A DNA stretch of 56,244 bases from the NCBI GenBank assembly GCA_021738505.1, contig JAIPBW010000010.1, positions 1 through 56,244 on the forward strand, written 5' to 3'. Source of the stretch: Bacteroidales bacterium (lineage in GTDB: Bacteria > Bacteroidota > Bacteroidia > Bacteroidales > PWNQ01). The stretch's first letter is position 1. Each line of letters starts with the position of its first letter. The notes beneath the pieces are model-generated. The model was not told where the DNA came from, did not search any database, and was given only the letters and a program-made list of their open reading frames with translations. Both the position numbers and the translations under genes were made by a program. Below are positions 35,175 through 44,681 of this stretch, in pieces.

Positions 35175-35810
35175 ATGAGTGTATTAGTAGGTAAAAAAGC
35201 ACCGGGTTTTAGTACAACAGCAGTAATTAAAGGTTCAGAAATTGTAGAGAACTTTTCACTGGAACAATATTTAGGTAAAAAATATGTCATTTTCTTTTTT
35301 TATCCTAAGGACTTCACATTTGTTTGTCCTACGGAAATTATAGCATTTCAAAAGAAAATAGAAGAATTTGAAAAACGCGATGTTGCCGTAGTCGGTTGCA
35401 GCACTGATTCGGAGTTTTCACACTTCCAATGGCTCAACACAAGCCAAAAAGAAGGCGGAATTAAAGGCGTAACATTCCCGATAGTTGCAGATCTGGACAA
35501 GACCATAAGCACCAATTATGATGTGCTGGCCGGTGAGTATGATTATGATGAAAAAACGGGAAATACCATATTCAACGGAGAACCGGTAGCCTATCGTGGT
35601 TTGTTCCTGATCGACAAGGAAGGAATAATTCGTCATCAGGTAGTAAATGACATGCCATTAGGGCGAAGTGTAGATGAAACATTGCGTATGGTTGACGCGC
35701 TGCAATATTGCGAAAAGCATGGTGAGGTTTGCCCCGCCGACTGGCACGAAGGTGATAAAGCTATTGAAGAAAAACACGAAAGTATAGCCAATTATCTGGC
35801 TAATAACTAA
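35175..35810 (+). CDS. Peroxiredoxin (AhpC/Prx1 type)
   Basis: A 211-residue typical 2-Cys peroxiredoxin that reduces peroxides. The peroxidatic Cys is in FTFVCPTEI (about Cys51) and the resolving Cys in GEVCPADWHEG (about Cys186). The length matches AhpC/Prx1, and no alkyl hydroperoxide reductase subunit is adjacent. The ATG at 35175 is chosen over 35136 because family members begin at the VGKKAPGF block. A strong terminator follows. Confidence 0.93.
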   Translation: MSVLVGKKAPGFSTTAVIKGSEIVENFSLEQYLGKKYVIFFFYPKDFTFVCPTEIIAFQKKIEEFEKRDVAVVGCSTDSEFSHFQWLNTSQKEGGIKGVTFPIVADLDKTISTNYDVLAGEYDYDEKTGNTIFNGEPVAYRGLFLIDKEGIIRHQVVNDMPLGRSVDETLRMVDALQYCEKHGEVCPADWHEGDKAIEEKHESIANYLANN

Positions 35811-35835
35811 ACAAAACGAACATACCTGTATTTTT

Positions 35836-35872
35836 AAGCCGCTATTGAGGACTAACTCTTAGCGGCTTTTTA
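35836..35872 (+). terminator. Terminator after the peroxiredoxin gene
   Basis: AAGCCGCTA (35836-35844) pairs with TAGCGGCTT (35860-35868) and is followed by TTTTA, a 9-bp stem. Confidence 0.85.
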
Positions 35873-36015
35873 CTTATCATCCGAAGTCTCTGAGAACAAA
35901 ACACTCAACGGTAACAGACTGACGTGTTGCATTCGTTTTTTATTTCAATATCAGTCTAAATTCAGTCTTTTCAATGTATGATCAAGGCAAACATGGCTAT
36001 TTCAAATAAAGGTTC

Positions 36016-36023
36016 TATTTTTG
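36016..36023 (+). promoter_or_regulatory. -7 box almost touching the flavin reductase start
   Basis: TATTTTTG fits TAnnTTTG and ends only 4 bases before the ATG at 36028. If used, the mRNA would start at or beside the ATG (leaderless). No good -33 TTG was found, so the evidence is modest. Confidence 0.35.
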
Positions 36024-36027
36024 CTTT

Positions 36028-36627
36028 ATGGAAAAAGAAAAAATAGATTTCAAGCCGGGCACACTAATATATCCCTTACCCGCAGTAATGGTAAGCTGTG
36101 GCAAACACAACATTGACCATAATATCATCACTATAGCCTGGACAGGCACAGTAAACAGCAAGCCTCCACGTTGCTACATTTCCATTCAGCCTATCCGTCA
36201 CTCACATGAACTGGTTAAAAAGTACGGAGACTTTGTTATCAATCTGACTACCGAGCCACTTGCAAAAGCCACTGATTGGTGCGGTGTACGTTCAGGCAGA
36301 GATTACGATAAATTTAAGGAGATGGAGCTTACTCCACAGCCTGCACAAAAAGTCAATGCTCCTATCATCGCTGAATCACCCATGAATATCGAATGCCAGG
36401 TATTTGATATAATTAATTTGGGTTCCCATGACATGTTTCTGGCAGATGTTGTTGCTGTGAACGCAGACAAAAAGTTTTATGATGAAAAAACAGGAAGATT
36501 TGATTTAGCAGGCTCAAATCCTGTTAGCTATATTCACGGTCGATATTTTGAGACAGGTCAACGGATCGGTAAATTCGGATATTCGGTGGAGAAGAAAGAA
36601 AAAATGGGCAGAAAGCGCAAAAAATAA
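36028..36627 (+). CDS. Flavin reductase family protein (FMN-binding split barrel)
   Basis: A 199-residue protein of the flavin reductase-like/FMN-binding split-barrel family. Conserved stretches are ITIAWTGTVNSKPPRCYISI near 32-52 and FVINLTTEPLAKATDWCGV near 68-88, followed by SGRDYDK. Bacteroidota homologues may reduce flavins or act on small aromatic compounds. The natural substrate is unknown. The last codons overlap the 3' end of the - strand RNA gene described below. Confidence 0.85.
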   Translation: MEKEKIDFKPGTLIYPLPAVMVSCGKHNIDHNIITIAWTGTVNSKPPRCYISIQPIRHSHELVKKYGDFVINLTTEPLAKATDWCGVRSGRDYDKFKEMELTPQPAQKVNAPIIAESPMNIECQVFDIINLGSHDMFLADVVAVNADKKFYDEKTGRFDLAGSNPVSYIHGRYFETGQRIGKFGYSVEKKEKMGRKRKK

Positions 36628-37083
36628 GAAGGGATGAAAATATTTTTTTGAAAATATTTCCACCCCTTGAAAGTTCAACAGGCTTACGCCTGTTTACAAA
36701 CAGTCTATGGTGGGACTGTTTACACTTCTGCAATGCCTTAACATTATCAGAAGCCAGATTCGTGTTCACTGAGGGTTCTGTGTAAGGGCTACGCATATAA
36801 GCTTTTTGAAGGCTTATATTTCTTTTCACCTGAACCTGTTTAGGTTACTCAGAGGGCTACTTTAGCAAGTTTCCCCGCTAAATTCACCCGGGTCAAGGCC
36901 CTAACGTTGACAAACCGCGATGCTTCAATATGCTTTGCATTTTGTTCCTGCATCGCTCAGCTCTGACACCCGCTAATTATTTTTGGATTTCATTAACTGA
37001 TGTAGCCTTTTTAAACATTGGCTTATCCGAAGATAATTTTGGTTTATTTCAGGCTTTGCTGCTCAGATTTTCAATGAACTTTC
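36615..37083 (-). ncRNA. Candidate structured RNA of about 465 nt, possibly group II intron domain I-like
   Basis: No gene is visible here, but the - strand has a full promoter (TTG at 37118-37120, exactly 20 bases, TATATTTG at 37090-37097) and an intrinsic terminator (stem 36629-36668 followed by CTTATTTTTT). Between them lie many stems: GCGATGC with GCATCGC (36951-36957 / 36917-36923) enclosing ATGC-AAA-GCAT; TTTAGCGGG-GAAA-CTTGCTAAA with a GNRA loop (about 36861-36882); AACCT-AAAC-AGGTT; ATATAAGC with GCTTATAT; TTACAC with GTGTAA closing a multibranch region; and AACAGGC-GTAA-GCCTGTT, again a GNRA loop. The GNRA loops exist only when read on the - strand. Signatures of RNase P and tmRNA are absent. 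Resemblance to group II intron 5' domains is my impression only. Confidence 0.5.
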
Positions 37084-37089
37084 TAAAAA

Positions 37090-37120
37090 CAAATATAAGT
37101 CAAAATGCAAGCGATAGCAA
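37090..37120 (-). promoter_or_regulatory. Promoter of the - strand structured RNA
   Basis: On the - strand the -33 TTG (37118-37120) and the -7 TATATTTG (37090-37097) are separated by exactly 20 bases, a full Bacteroidota sigma-ABfr consensus. Only the sRNA promoter at 49541 matches as well in this window. Confidence 0.6.
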
Positions 37121-37287
37121 GCAGTTTTTTGCCTTTTCCGTTAACAACTAATACACAACAGATATCAACAATTGTTGAAAACCTCTGCCTTTCAATCATA
37201 TCAATAAATACAAGCAACTTAAAGCTTCCGGTACATCACTTATTAACAGGATGTTAAAAACTCGATTGTGAAAATCAGCCTGGTTTT

Positions 37288-38091
37288 TCACTCCCGGATT
37301 TTATTTTCCAGGCTTTTGGCTTCATCCCAAAAAACATCCATTTCTTCAACAGTCATATCTTTCAGGGATTTGCCCTTTTCTTGCGTGGTTTTTTCCAGGT
37401 ATTGAAAGCGATGGATAAACTTCTTATTTGTTCTTTCCAGAGCATCCTCCGGATTAATATCCATTTTTCTTGCGTAATTAATTAAAGCAAAGAGAATATC
37501 CCCGAATTCTTTTTCTTTAGCAGCCTGATCCGATTGATTTTTAACTTCGGTTTCAAATTCATCAAGCTCTTCTTTTACTTTCTCATAAACCTGTTTATCG
37601 TCATCCCAGTCAAAGCCGACCCCACTGGCCTTTTCCTGCATCCGATACGCTTTTACAAGTGCCGGCAGCGACTTTGGGACTCCCTCCAAAACCGATCGCT
37701 TTCCTTCCTTAAGCTTAATCTTCTCCCAGTTATCACTGACCGCCTTTGCATCCCGGGCTTCGACATCCGAATAAATATGCGGGTGGCGCAGAATCAGTTT
37801 TTCACTAATGCCATTCAGCACATCTGTTATGTCAAAAGCTCCTTTTTCTTCTCCAATTTTTGCATAAAACACAATATGCAGCATTAAATCCCCAAGTTCT
37901 TTCTTTATCTCCGAAAGATCATTTTCCAAAATAGCATCGGATAATTCATACGTTTCTTCAATCGTAAGATAACGTAAACTCTCCAAAGTCTGCTTGCGAT
38001 CCCATGGACATCCTGATCGCAAGTCATCCATAATATTCAGTAAGCGCTCAAAACTCTTCAGTTGTTGTTCTTTAGCTTTTTCTTCTGCCAT
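37288..38091 (-). CDS. mazG: Nucleoside triphosphate pyrophosphohydrolase MazG
   Basis: A 267-residue protein with two MazG-type domains, which hydrolyses NTPs/dNTPs to NMP and pyrophosphate in the cytoplasm. The metal-binding EExxE motif is in IEETYELSDAILENDLSEIK, with ExxD in KKELGDLMLH. A second half has EKEFGDILFALINYARK near 190. The length matches E. coli MazG. It lies 149 bases downstream of proS on the same strand, so they may be cotranscribed. Confidence 0.92.
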   Translation of the reverse strand: MAEEKAKEQQLKSFERLLNIMDDLRSGCPWDRKQTLESLRYLTIEETYELSDAILENDLSEIKKELGDLMLHIVFYAKIGEEKGAFDITDVLNGISEKLILRHPHIYSDVEARDAKAVSDNWEKIKLKEGKRSVLEGVPKSLPALVKAYRMQEKASGVGFDWDDDKQVYEKVKEELDEFETEVKNQSDQAAKEKEFGDILFALINYARKMDINPEDALERTNKKFIHRFQYLEKTTQEKGKSLKDMTVEEMDVFWDEAKSLENKIRE

Positions 38092-38240
38092 AGTTGTCGT
38101 ATTTGATCATTCCGGCAAATAATGATCAAGCTCCATGCTTAATCACATTTGCGTTTATCTTCCTTCATAAAAGGCCCAGAGCTCACAAGAATAGTACTTC
38201 CGGCATCAAAGAAGGGATATAAAATTATGAACCGGCGCCA

Positions 38241-39716
38241 TTAATATGCTTTAGCAAATACCACTCTTCCTTTCGACGGATTGCCTGTGTATACACATTT
38301 TCCGGGTTCATCATAACCTTCAAAAGGAATAAGACGGATAGAGGCTTTGGTTGCCTGTTTAATTTTTTCTTCTGTTTCTGGCGTACCATCCCAGTGAGCC
38401 AAAATAAAACCTCCGCGATTTTTAAGAATATCTTTAAATTCCTCCCAGCTATCAGCGGTTGAGGTTCGTTCTTCTCTAAAGTCCATTGCCTTGTTATACA
38501 GATTTTGCTGTATATTATCCAATAAATGGCTGATTTTAGCTCCGATATCAGTAGCCTGATAAAACGATTTCTCCAACGTATCGCGGCGGGCCACTTCTAC
38601 AGTTCCTTTTTCAAGGTCTTTGGGTCCTATTGCGATTCTTACAGGAACACCTTTAAATTCATATTCCGAAAACTTCCATCCCGGCTTATGTGTATCGCGA
38701 TTATCGTACTGCACACGAATATCCTTCTCTTCCAGTTCCTCTTTAATTTCAAGAGCTTTCTGATTTACCTTTTCAAAATCTTCTTCTTTCCGGTAAATCG
38801 GCACGATCACAACCTGGTCGGGAGCCAGCTTTGGCGGCAACACCAAGCCATTATCATCTGAATGCGCCATTATCAAGGCTCCCATCAGCCGTGTAGATAC
38901 GCCCCATGATGAAGCCCAGACATATTGCTGTTGATTTTGTTTATCCAAAAACTTAACATCAAACGCTTTAGCAAAATTTTGCCCCAGGAAGTGAGACGTT
39001 CCGGCCTGCAAGGATTTGCCATCCTGCATCATTGCTTCAATACAATAGGTATCTACCGCTCCGGCAAAACGTTCAGATTCGGATTTACGTCCTTTCCATA
39101 CCGGCATAGCCATATAATGTTCTGCAAAATCCGCATACACATCCAGCATTTTGGCTGTTTCCTCCAAAGCTTCTTCTTTGGTAGCATGAGCTGTATGCCC
39201 TTCCTGCCACAGAAACTCAGCAGTTCTGAGAAACAAACGCGTCCGCATTTCCCATCGCACAACATTTGCCCACTGATTTAACAATAGCGGAAGATCACGA
39301 TAGGATTGTATCCAGTTTCGATAGGTATCCCAGATAATGGTTTCTGATGTAGGACGCACCACCAATTCCTCTTCAAGCTTAGCACTTTCATCTACAACAA
39401 TCCCTTCTCCATTCTCATCGTTTTTCAGGCGATAATGGGTAACTACCGCACACTCCTTGGCAAAGCCTTCAACATGACTGGCTTCTTTGGAGAAAAATGA
39501 TTTTGGTATGAAAATTGGAAAATAGACATTTCGATGACCGGTTTTCTTAAACTTCTTATCAAGGGCATATTGCATGTTTTCCCAGATAGCGTAGCCATAA
39601 GGTTTAATGATCATGCAGCCTCTAACAGGAGAATTCTCAGCAAGGTCTGCTTTGATTACGAGCTCATTGTACCACTTTGCGTAATCATCTTTTCGGGTTG
39701 TGAAATTTTTTGCCAT
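38241..39716 (-). CDS. proS: Proline--tRNA ligase (archaeal/eukaryotic-like short form)
   Basis: A 491-residue class II aminoacyl-tRNA synthetase. Motif 2/3 region landmarks are [17 protein letters not shown] and [20 protein letters not shown], and motif 3 lies in [20 protein letters not shown]. There is no YbaK editing insertion. The chain ends in a C-terminal Tyr (VVFAKAY), both traits of the archaeal/eukaryotic ProS type used by many Bacteroidota. Its predicted promoter (39770-39777) faces away from the adjacent lipoprotein gene. Confidence 0.93.
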   Translation of the reverse strand: MAKNFTTRKDDYAKWYNELVIKADLAENSPVRGCMIIKPYGYAIWENMQYALDKKFKKTGHRNVYFPIFIPKSFFSKEASHVEGFAKECAVVTHYRLKNDENGEGIVVDESAKLEEELVVRPTSETIIWDTYRNWIQSYRDLPLLLNQWANVVRWEMRTRLFLRTAEFLWQEGHTAHATKEEALEETAKMLDVYADFAEHYMAMPVWKGRKSESERFAGAVDTYCIEAMMQDGKSLQAGTSHFLGQNFAKAFDVKFLDKQNQQQYVWASSWGVSTRLMGALIMAHSDDNGLVLPPKLAPDQVVIVPIYRKEEDFEKVNQKALEIKEELEEKDIRVQYDNRDTHKPGWKFSEYEFKGVPVRIAIGPKDLEKGTVEVARRDTLEKSFYQATDIGAKISHLLDNIQQNLYNKAMDFREERTSTADSWEEFKDILKNRGGFILAHWDGTPETEEKIKQATKASIRLIPFEGYDEPGKCVYTGNPSKGRVVFAKAY

Positions 39717-39769
39717 ACGAACAATTATGGTATAGTATTTGAATAGTTATATATGAATAATTAAAACAA

Positions 39770-39789
39770 CAAAAGTAAAAATATCTTTG
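39770..39789. promoter_or_regulatory. Back-to-back -7 boxes for proS (-) and the lipoprotein gene (+)
   Basis: TACTTTTG on the - strand (39770-39777) and TATCTTTG on the + strand (39782-39789) both fit TAnnTTTG and lie only 4 bases apart. The two polymerases would exclude each other at this spacing. Confidence 0.45.
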
Positions 39790-39832
39790 CAAAAAAAACG
39801 ATTTACATAATAAATCCTTAGGAGGAATAATC

Positions 39833-41599
39833 ATGAAAACTTTCACAAAAATACTAATCGCATCAATACTGGCAGTGGCATTAGCGTCCTGCTCCGGTTA
39901 CAAAACAGCATCGGTATATGATAGCGTATATTATTCTCCCGATGAAGAGTACGCCAACAATCAATCTACTTCTACTTCAGAAACGGATTATGCAGGAACT
40001 GATGAGGAAGCCCGGGAAGAATATACTACCGTAGAACCGGATAAAGCTTCCGACAACCGAAACACCACTTCACGGGAAAATAACAGGAATAATACAGCTC
40101 CGGCAGAAACCGAAAGCGAGACTTATTATAGCTCGGATGAAAGCGGAGACACCTATGTAACCAATAACTATTACGATTATTCCTATTCTTCACGTATACG
40201 TCGTTTCCATTCAGGATATTCCATGGGATTTGGATATTACGATCCGTTCTTTACCAACATGTATTATTATAACCATAATCCTTACCATTACGGCACCAGC
40301 ATTTATTATGGGTACGACTTTTGGTATCCAAGACATTATGGATATTACCGCCCTTATTACTCCTCAGGATGGGGATACTTTGGCCACGGTTACGGATTCG
40401 GATATGGCTATAGCCCATACTATTCAGGATATGGCAGCTATTGGAGTGGATATAACCACGGCTACTGGAATGGATATCATGACGGGTATTATGACGGATA
40501 TTATGGATATCATAATTCCAATTATTACTACAACAGTAAAGATATCAACTCCAGACATTATGGCCCGCGAAATGGCATTGGCGCCACTAATGGAGTAGCC
40601 AACAGCCGTTCAGCAGCCTCCGGAAGTTCTTCCTCCAACAAAAGTGTTAACCGTAACTCCCTTGCTGCTGTATATGAAAGCAAGCATGGTAACTTGCGCA
40701 ATTCCTCTGAGGAACTCTCCAGAGACATGAGCCGCGATGCTTCCGCTTCCCGAAAAGCAGCGGATGAGAAAAATCTGTCCAGAGACAAATCTGAAGCCAA
40801 ACTTGAACGCTCCAAAGAAAACACCGAGCTGTCAAGCGGTAGCAATGAAACAAGAAAGACCCAAAAAGAAGTTTCTAAAGAGAACACACGTTCCAATAAT
40901 GAAGCTACACGGGTTTCGAAGGATAAAGAAATAGAAGGCTCGAATGAAGAAAGAACAGCAAGGCGCAGAGCTTCTTCAAACGTCAATCGTGAAGTAGAAT
41001 CTAAAGAAGCCAGGAAAACGATTGATCGTAACAGCTCTGAAAACCGCAGAGCAAATGTCAATACCAGTGATGAAAGAAGCCGTTCAGCGAATACAAATAA
41101 AGCTGAATACCGATATACAAAACCGGATCAGCAATATGAAAAGCCACGAACAGCAAAAAAACCACGGTACACTGCTCCGTCATCGGATAAAAACAAAATT
41201 TACAGACAGCCGAACACAAGAGCACGTTCCAGCAGTCAGTATACAAGCCCCGGATCACGCTCACAGAGTTCCTACAACAACCAAAGACGCAGACCATCTT
41301 CTGTAAGAAACAACAGGAATACTTCTAATAATAACAGAAGTTATAACAATCCTTCATCGAGCAGAAGAACTTATAACAGATCAAGCTCAAGCAGTAATAA
41401 CCGTAGCAGAAGTTATAACAGTCCGAGCCGCTCCAGAAGCAATAGCTACTCAAGACCATCAAGTAGTCGGAGTAGAAGCAGCAGCTCAAGCAGCAGAAGC
41501 TACACTCCGTCAAGAAGTAGCTCAAGCAGCTCCAGTAGCTCAAGCAGATCAAGAGGCTCAAGCAGCTCTTCTTCATCCCGCTCCGGCGGAAGACGATAA
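39833..41599 (+). CDS. Tyr-rich and Ser/Arg-rich low-complexity lipoprotein
   Basis: A 588-residue predicted lipoprotein (lipobox ALASC, with the Cys near residue 20). Residues about 120-245 are dominated by Tyr/Gly/Ser (SGYGSYWSGYNHGYWNGYHD), and residues about 270-440 are charged and helical. The last 130 residues are Ser/Arg repeats resembling eukaryotic SR domains. No enzyme domain is seen. Such basic tails could bind nucleic acid or acidic polysaccharide at the surface. A strong GGAGG lies at 39821-39825, and a -7 box at 39782. The long antisense open frames here are repeat shadows. Confidence 0.75.
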   Translation: MKTFTKILIASILAVALASCSGYKTASVYDSVYYSPDEEYANNQSTSTSETDYAGTDEEAREEYTTVEPDKASDNRNTTSRENNRNNTAPAETESETYYSSDESGDTYVTNNYYDYSYSSRIRRFHSGYSMGFGYYDPFFTNMYYYNHNPYHYGTSIYYGYDFWYPRHYGYYRPYYSSGWGYFGHGYGFGYGYSPYYSGYGSYWSGYNHGYWNGYHDGYYDGYYGYHNSNYYYNSKDINSRHYGPRNGIGATNGVANSRSAASGSSSSNKSVNRNSLAAVYESKHGNLRNSSEELSRDMSRDASASRKAADEKNLSRDKSEAKLERSKENTELSSGSNETRKTQKEVSKENTRSNNEATRVSKDKEIEGSNEERTARRRASSNVNREVESKEARKTIDRNSSENRRANVNTSDERSRSANTNKAEYRYTKPDQQYEKPRTAKKPRYTAPSSDKNKIYRQPNTRARSSSQYTSPGSRSQSSYNNQRRRPSSVRNNRNTSNNNRSYNNPSSSRRTYNRSSSSSNNRSRSYNSPSRSRSNSYSRPSSSRSRSSSSSSRSYTPSRSSSSSSSSSSRSRGSSSSSSSRSGGRR

Positions 41600-41620
41600 A
41601 TAAAATTCAGTAAAACAAAA

Positions 41621-41668
41621 AAGCATCCTTCGAGTTAGCCTAATTCCAATCGCAGGATGCTTTTAATT
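41621..41668 (+). terminator. Terminator after the Ser/Arg-rich lipoprotein gene
   Basis: AAGCATCCT (41621-41629) pairs with AGGATGCTT (41654-41662), followed by TT and AT-rich sequence. An alternative ATG at 41657 for the next gene lies inside the hairpin, which favours the start at 41690. Confidence 0.8.
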
Positions 41669-41689
41669 CAAAACCAAAATAAAATAGCA

Positions 41690-43141
41690 ATGAAAAAAAT
41701 ATTCCTTTCAATCGGGTTGTTACTGGGGCTAGCCCTTTCCACTGCTTATGCCCAGTACGATGTGGATGCCTTAAGGTTCTCCTATTTAGGTTTCGGAGGA
41801 ACAGCAAGAAATATGGCAACGGGAGGCGCTTTTGGTGCTGCCGGTGCTGACTTTTCTACGCTTAGCACAAATCCTGCAGGCATCGGGCTCTATAAAAATT
41901 CCGAAATAAACCTTTCCACTTCCTTGTTATTCAATAAAGTAGAAAGCTCATTTTATGGCTCCGCCAATGATGACATCAATTATACATTTAATATGCCGGG
42001 AGCAGGATTTATTTTAACCCTGGAAAATGAAAACAGCAATTGGAAAAATGTCCAGTTTGGTTTTGGTTTTAATAAGATGCAAGATTTTCACAAAAACACG
42101 GAAATTGAAGGATTCAATGATGAAAGCTCCTTAATGACGGAATATTTGGCCAAGGTCCAAAACAGCGGCGGGGAATTATCGTTTTACGATACGGAATTAG
42201 CATACAACACCAACTTATTATATTACGATTCCCTGAACAGCACGTACCGGGTTGATGCACCCCATGGAGGCATCAATCAACGAAAAACAATCGAAGAAAG
42301 CGGAGCTATTAATGAAATGACCTTTTCTTTTGGAGGAAATTACAACGATAAATTATACACCGGTGTAACGATCGGCATACCGATTTTGAATTATACAATG
42401 GTATCCAGGCATGCTGAAACGGATACTCAGGACAGCATTCCGGTATTTAGATCATTTTCATTAGATGAAAGAATTGAAACAACAGGCTCCGGTATTAACT
42501 TTAAATTTGGACTATTATACAGACCCGCTAACTGGCTTCGATTGGGTGGAGCTATTCACACACCCACATTTTACTCCTTACACGAGAATTACAGCCGCAA
42601 CATGATCTCACATTTTGAAAATGCGGATTTTAACAGTGATGAATCTGTCCAGGGGGAATTCAACTATGAATTAATGACCCCGATGAAAGCATTAGGTAAC
42701 ATTGCCTTTATTATTGGAAAAAGAGGAGTTATCACAGCAGAATATCAGTATACAGACTACTCCACTGCCCGGTTAAGTGAAGAAAACGATATTTCTATCT
42801 CTAGCACGTATGATTTTAAAGAAGACAACGATGCTGTAGAAGCAAAATATACTAATGCTCACAACATCAAAATAGGTGGAGAGCTTAACCTTCAGCCTTT
42901 TAAAATAAGAGCCGGCTATGCATTATATGGCAGTCCTTATGCTGATGATATTAATGATGGAGAAAGGTCCTACTACACATTTGGTTTTGGCATCCGTGAA
43001 AAACATTATTATGCGGATCTGGCTTTTGTCATGGAGCAGTATGATGAGGACTATTATCTTTACAGTCCGGAATACGTAAAAGCTGCCAAAAACTCCTATA
43101 ATTCAAATCGCTTTGTTTTAACTGTCGGATTAATGCTATAA
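41690..43141 (+). CDS. Outer-membrane transport protein (OmpP1/FadL-like)
   Basis: A 483-residue protein with a signal peptide (cut after AYA-Q). The mature N-terminus has DALRFSYLGFGGTARNMATG and LSTNPAGIGLYKNSEI, typical of OmpP1/FadL or the PorV-like barrel superfamily in Bacteroidota, whose members carry hydrophobic compounds or act as shuttle factors. It ends in a hydrophobic FVLTVGLML strand. No T9SS core gene is adjacent. A terminator at 43170-43207 lies downstream. Confidence 0.78.
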   Translation: MKKIFLSIGLLLGLALSTAYAQYDVDALRFSYLGFGGTARNMATGGAFGAAGADFSTLSTNPAGIGLYKNSEINLSTSLLFNKVESSFYGSANDDINYTFNMPGAGFILTLENENSNWKNVQFGFGFNKMQDFHKNTEIEGFNDESSLMTEYLAKVQNSGGELSFYDTELAYNTNLLYYDSLNSTYRVDAPHGGINQRKTIEESGAINEMTFSFGGNYNDKLYTGVTIGIPILNYTMVSRHAETDTQDSIPVFRSFSLDERIETTGSGINFKFGLLYRPANWLRLGGAIHTPTFYSLHENYSRNMISHFENADFNSDESVQGEFNYELMTPMKALGNIAFIIGKRGVITAEYQYTDYSTARLSEENDISISSTYDFKEDNDAVEAKYTNAHNIKIGGELNLQPFKIRAGYALYGSPYADDINDGERSYYTFGFGIREKHYYADLAFVMEQYDEDYYLYSPEYVKAAKNSYNSNRFVLTVGLML

Positions 43142-43169
43142 TTCCTACCGCCCGTTATATAAAAAATCA

Positions 43170-43207
43170 AAATCCCTGTGAAAAAATTATTTCGCAGGGA
43201 TTTCTTT
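43170..43207. terminator. Convergent terminator between the OmpP1-like and TPR genes
   Basis: AAATCCCTG (43170-43178) pairs with CAGGGATTT (43195-43203), with CTTTT after it on the + strand. The stem overlaps the last codons of the TPR gene, so it serves both directions. Confidence 0.7.
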
Positions 43208-44674
43208 TAATTGCGCTTTTGCTTTCCGGTGGATACCGTATTTATAACTTTCAGGATCCATCTCCAGGCATTGCTCTAAAATATTTCTGGCTTTTTCATA
43301 CTGATTTTTTTCAGCATAAATTATCCCCAGCTGTAAAGCAGCATTTGCAGCAAAATAAAACTTTTTTTCTTTTCCTATATCCACCGTCATTTTGTAATGT
43401 GTAATTGCTTTGGGATAATTTGTCAATTTGTGATGTATCCGGGCTAAGCGATAAATAAATTCCAGTCTGTCCTTATCCGAAGTATAGATATGCGAGGGCC
43501 TGTAGCTTACTAATTGCGTTAATGCTCTTTTATAATATCCACCATCAAATAACAATCGAACTTTTAACAAATAGGGATTGGGCCTGTTGTTGTTATCAAA
43601 TTCTTTCTGAGCAGCATCATCCGAGCCCTTTGCGTCAAAGGAAAAATCATTTATCTGCTCAAATTTTTCCTCATACCCGTCTTTGCCGTTTTCCAACAAT
43701 GCTATCCAGGCTAATTTTTGAACTGCAGCTTTTTTATAAATATCGCCGGGGTATTGATTTATATAAGCCTCAAAATATCTTTTCGCATTAAAATTTAACT
43801 TTTGAAGCTTTGAGAGGCCTTTTAAATAGTAATCAAGATAATAAAACGGAATATCAGGATAAACAGGATAAGCCCTTTGCATATAAGCCAAAGCTTGTTC
43901 ATTATCCGAAAGGTTTTTCACTAAATCGACTGCATTATAACGAATAAGCGGACATGATGTAATTAACCCGTCAATATCAGGATGCTGATAGTACTCATAG
44001 ATCTTTTTTAGTTTATCAGACTCCGGCTTAAACTTGCAATGGGCAAATGTTAATAGCATCAGGCTCTCTTCCATATATTTGGGGTTTTCCATACTATACT
44101 GATGATGAAAAACTTCCTCCAACATAATCAAACCCTCCTGGATTTGCCCCTCAATGTTTAATAAATTCAATACCCACTCAAAATCGTCCGGAGTACTCCC
44201 AAAGATAACCAGCATTGTCCCGTACAACATCTTAGCCGGCATATAATCAGGATATTGTTGAACAAGTTTATGTGTTAATTTATAAGCTTTTTTAAATTTC
44301 ACTGCTGCGTTAAGATATTGCTTAAACCGACCGTAGCTAACAGAAGATTGAAACAAAACAACAGCCTGAGTAAACCGGGCTTCTTTATTGCTAAAGTTAT
44401 CGATAATGTTCAATCGCTTATCGGTATTGGTAATAAAGTTGCGGAATTCTGTTTCACCTCCTTTCAAATGAAGTTTCATAAACTCAGAAAGGCTGTTCAG
44501 ATAAACCCGTTCCCCATCGGTAAGGTCAGCATTGTTGCTATACGTTTCAAATGACTCAAACTGATGACTCAGCACAAGCTTATGAGCAGTAGCATAGGCT
44601 TCGGATGCAGTGTTTTTCTGGCCATTTACAGTAATAGCCAAAAAGATCAAACAGAGTAAAAATACCTTTTTCAT
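43187..44674 (-). CDS. Exported tetratricopeptide-repeat protein
   Basis: A 495-residue protein with a signal peptide (cut near TVNGQ). It is mostly helical, with TPR-like repeats toward the C-terminus (SHIYTSDKDRLEFIYRLARI near 395; YFAANAALQLGIIYAEKNQY near 440). There is no enzymatic domain; it is probably a periplasmic protein-interaction scaffold. Its candidate -7 box (TATCTTTG, 44682-44689 on the - strand) is 7 bases from the ATG, so the mRNA may be leaderless. Confidence 0.78.
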   Translation of the reverse strand: MKKVFLLCLIFLAITVNGQKNTASEAYATAHKLVLSHQFESFETYSNNADLTDGERVYLNSLSEFMKLHLKGGETEFRNFITNTDKRLNIIDNFSNKEARFTQAVVLFQSSVSYGRFKQYLNAAVKFKKAYKLTHKLVQQYPDYMPAKMLYGTMLVIFGSTPDDFEWVLNLLNIEGQIQEGLIMLEEVFHHQYSMENPKYMEESLMLLTFAHCKFKPESDKLKKIYEYYQHPDIDGLITSCPLIRYNAVDLVKNLSDNEQALAYMQRAYPVYPDIPFYYLDYYLKGLSKLQKLNFNAKRYFEAYINQYPGDIYKKAAVQKLAWIALLENGKDGYEEKFEQINDFSFDAKGSDDAAQKEFDNNNRPNPYLLKVRLLFDGGYYKRALTQLVSYRPSHIYTSDKDRLEFIYRLARIHHKLTNYPKAITHYKMTVDIGKEKKFYFAANAALQLGIIYAEKNQYEKARNILEQCLEMDPESYKYGIHRKAKAQLKEIPAK

Positions 44675-44681
44675 TTCCCTT

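Noticed and set aside
36615..37083. RNase P RNA or tmRNA
   Set aside because: The GAGGAAAGUC-type P4 core and the tmRNA tRNA-like ends are both absent from either strand.
36930..37151. 73-residue open frame on the + strand
   Set aside because: It lies antisense to the structured RNA candidate and shows no family features.
40558..41061. Long antisense open frame opposite the Ser/Arg lipoprotein gene
   Set aside because: It is a shadow of the biased codons of the sense repeat region.
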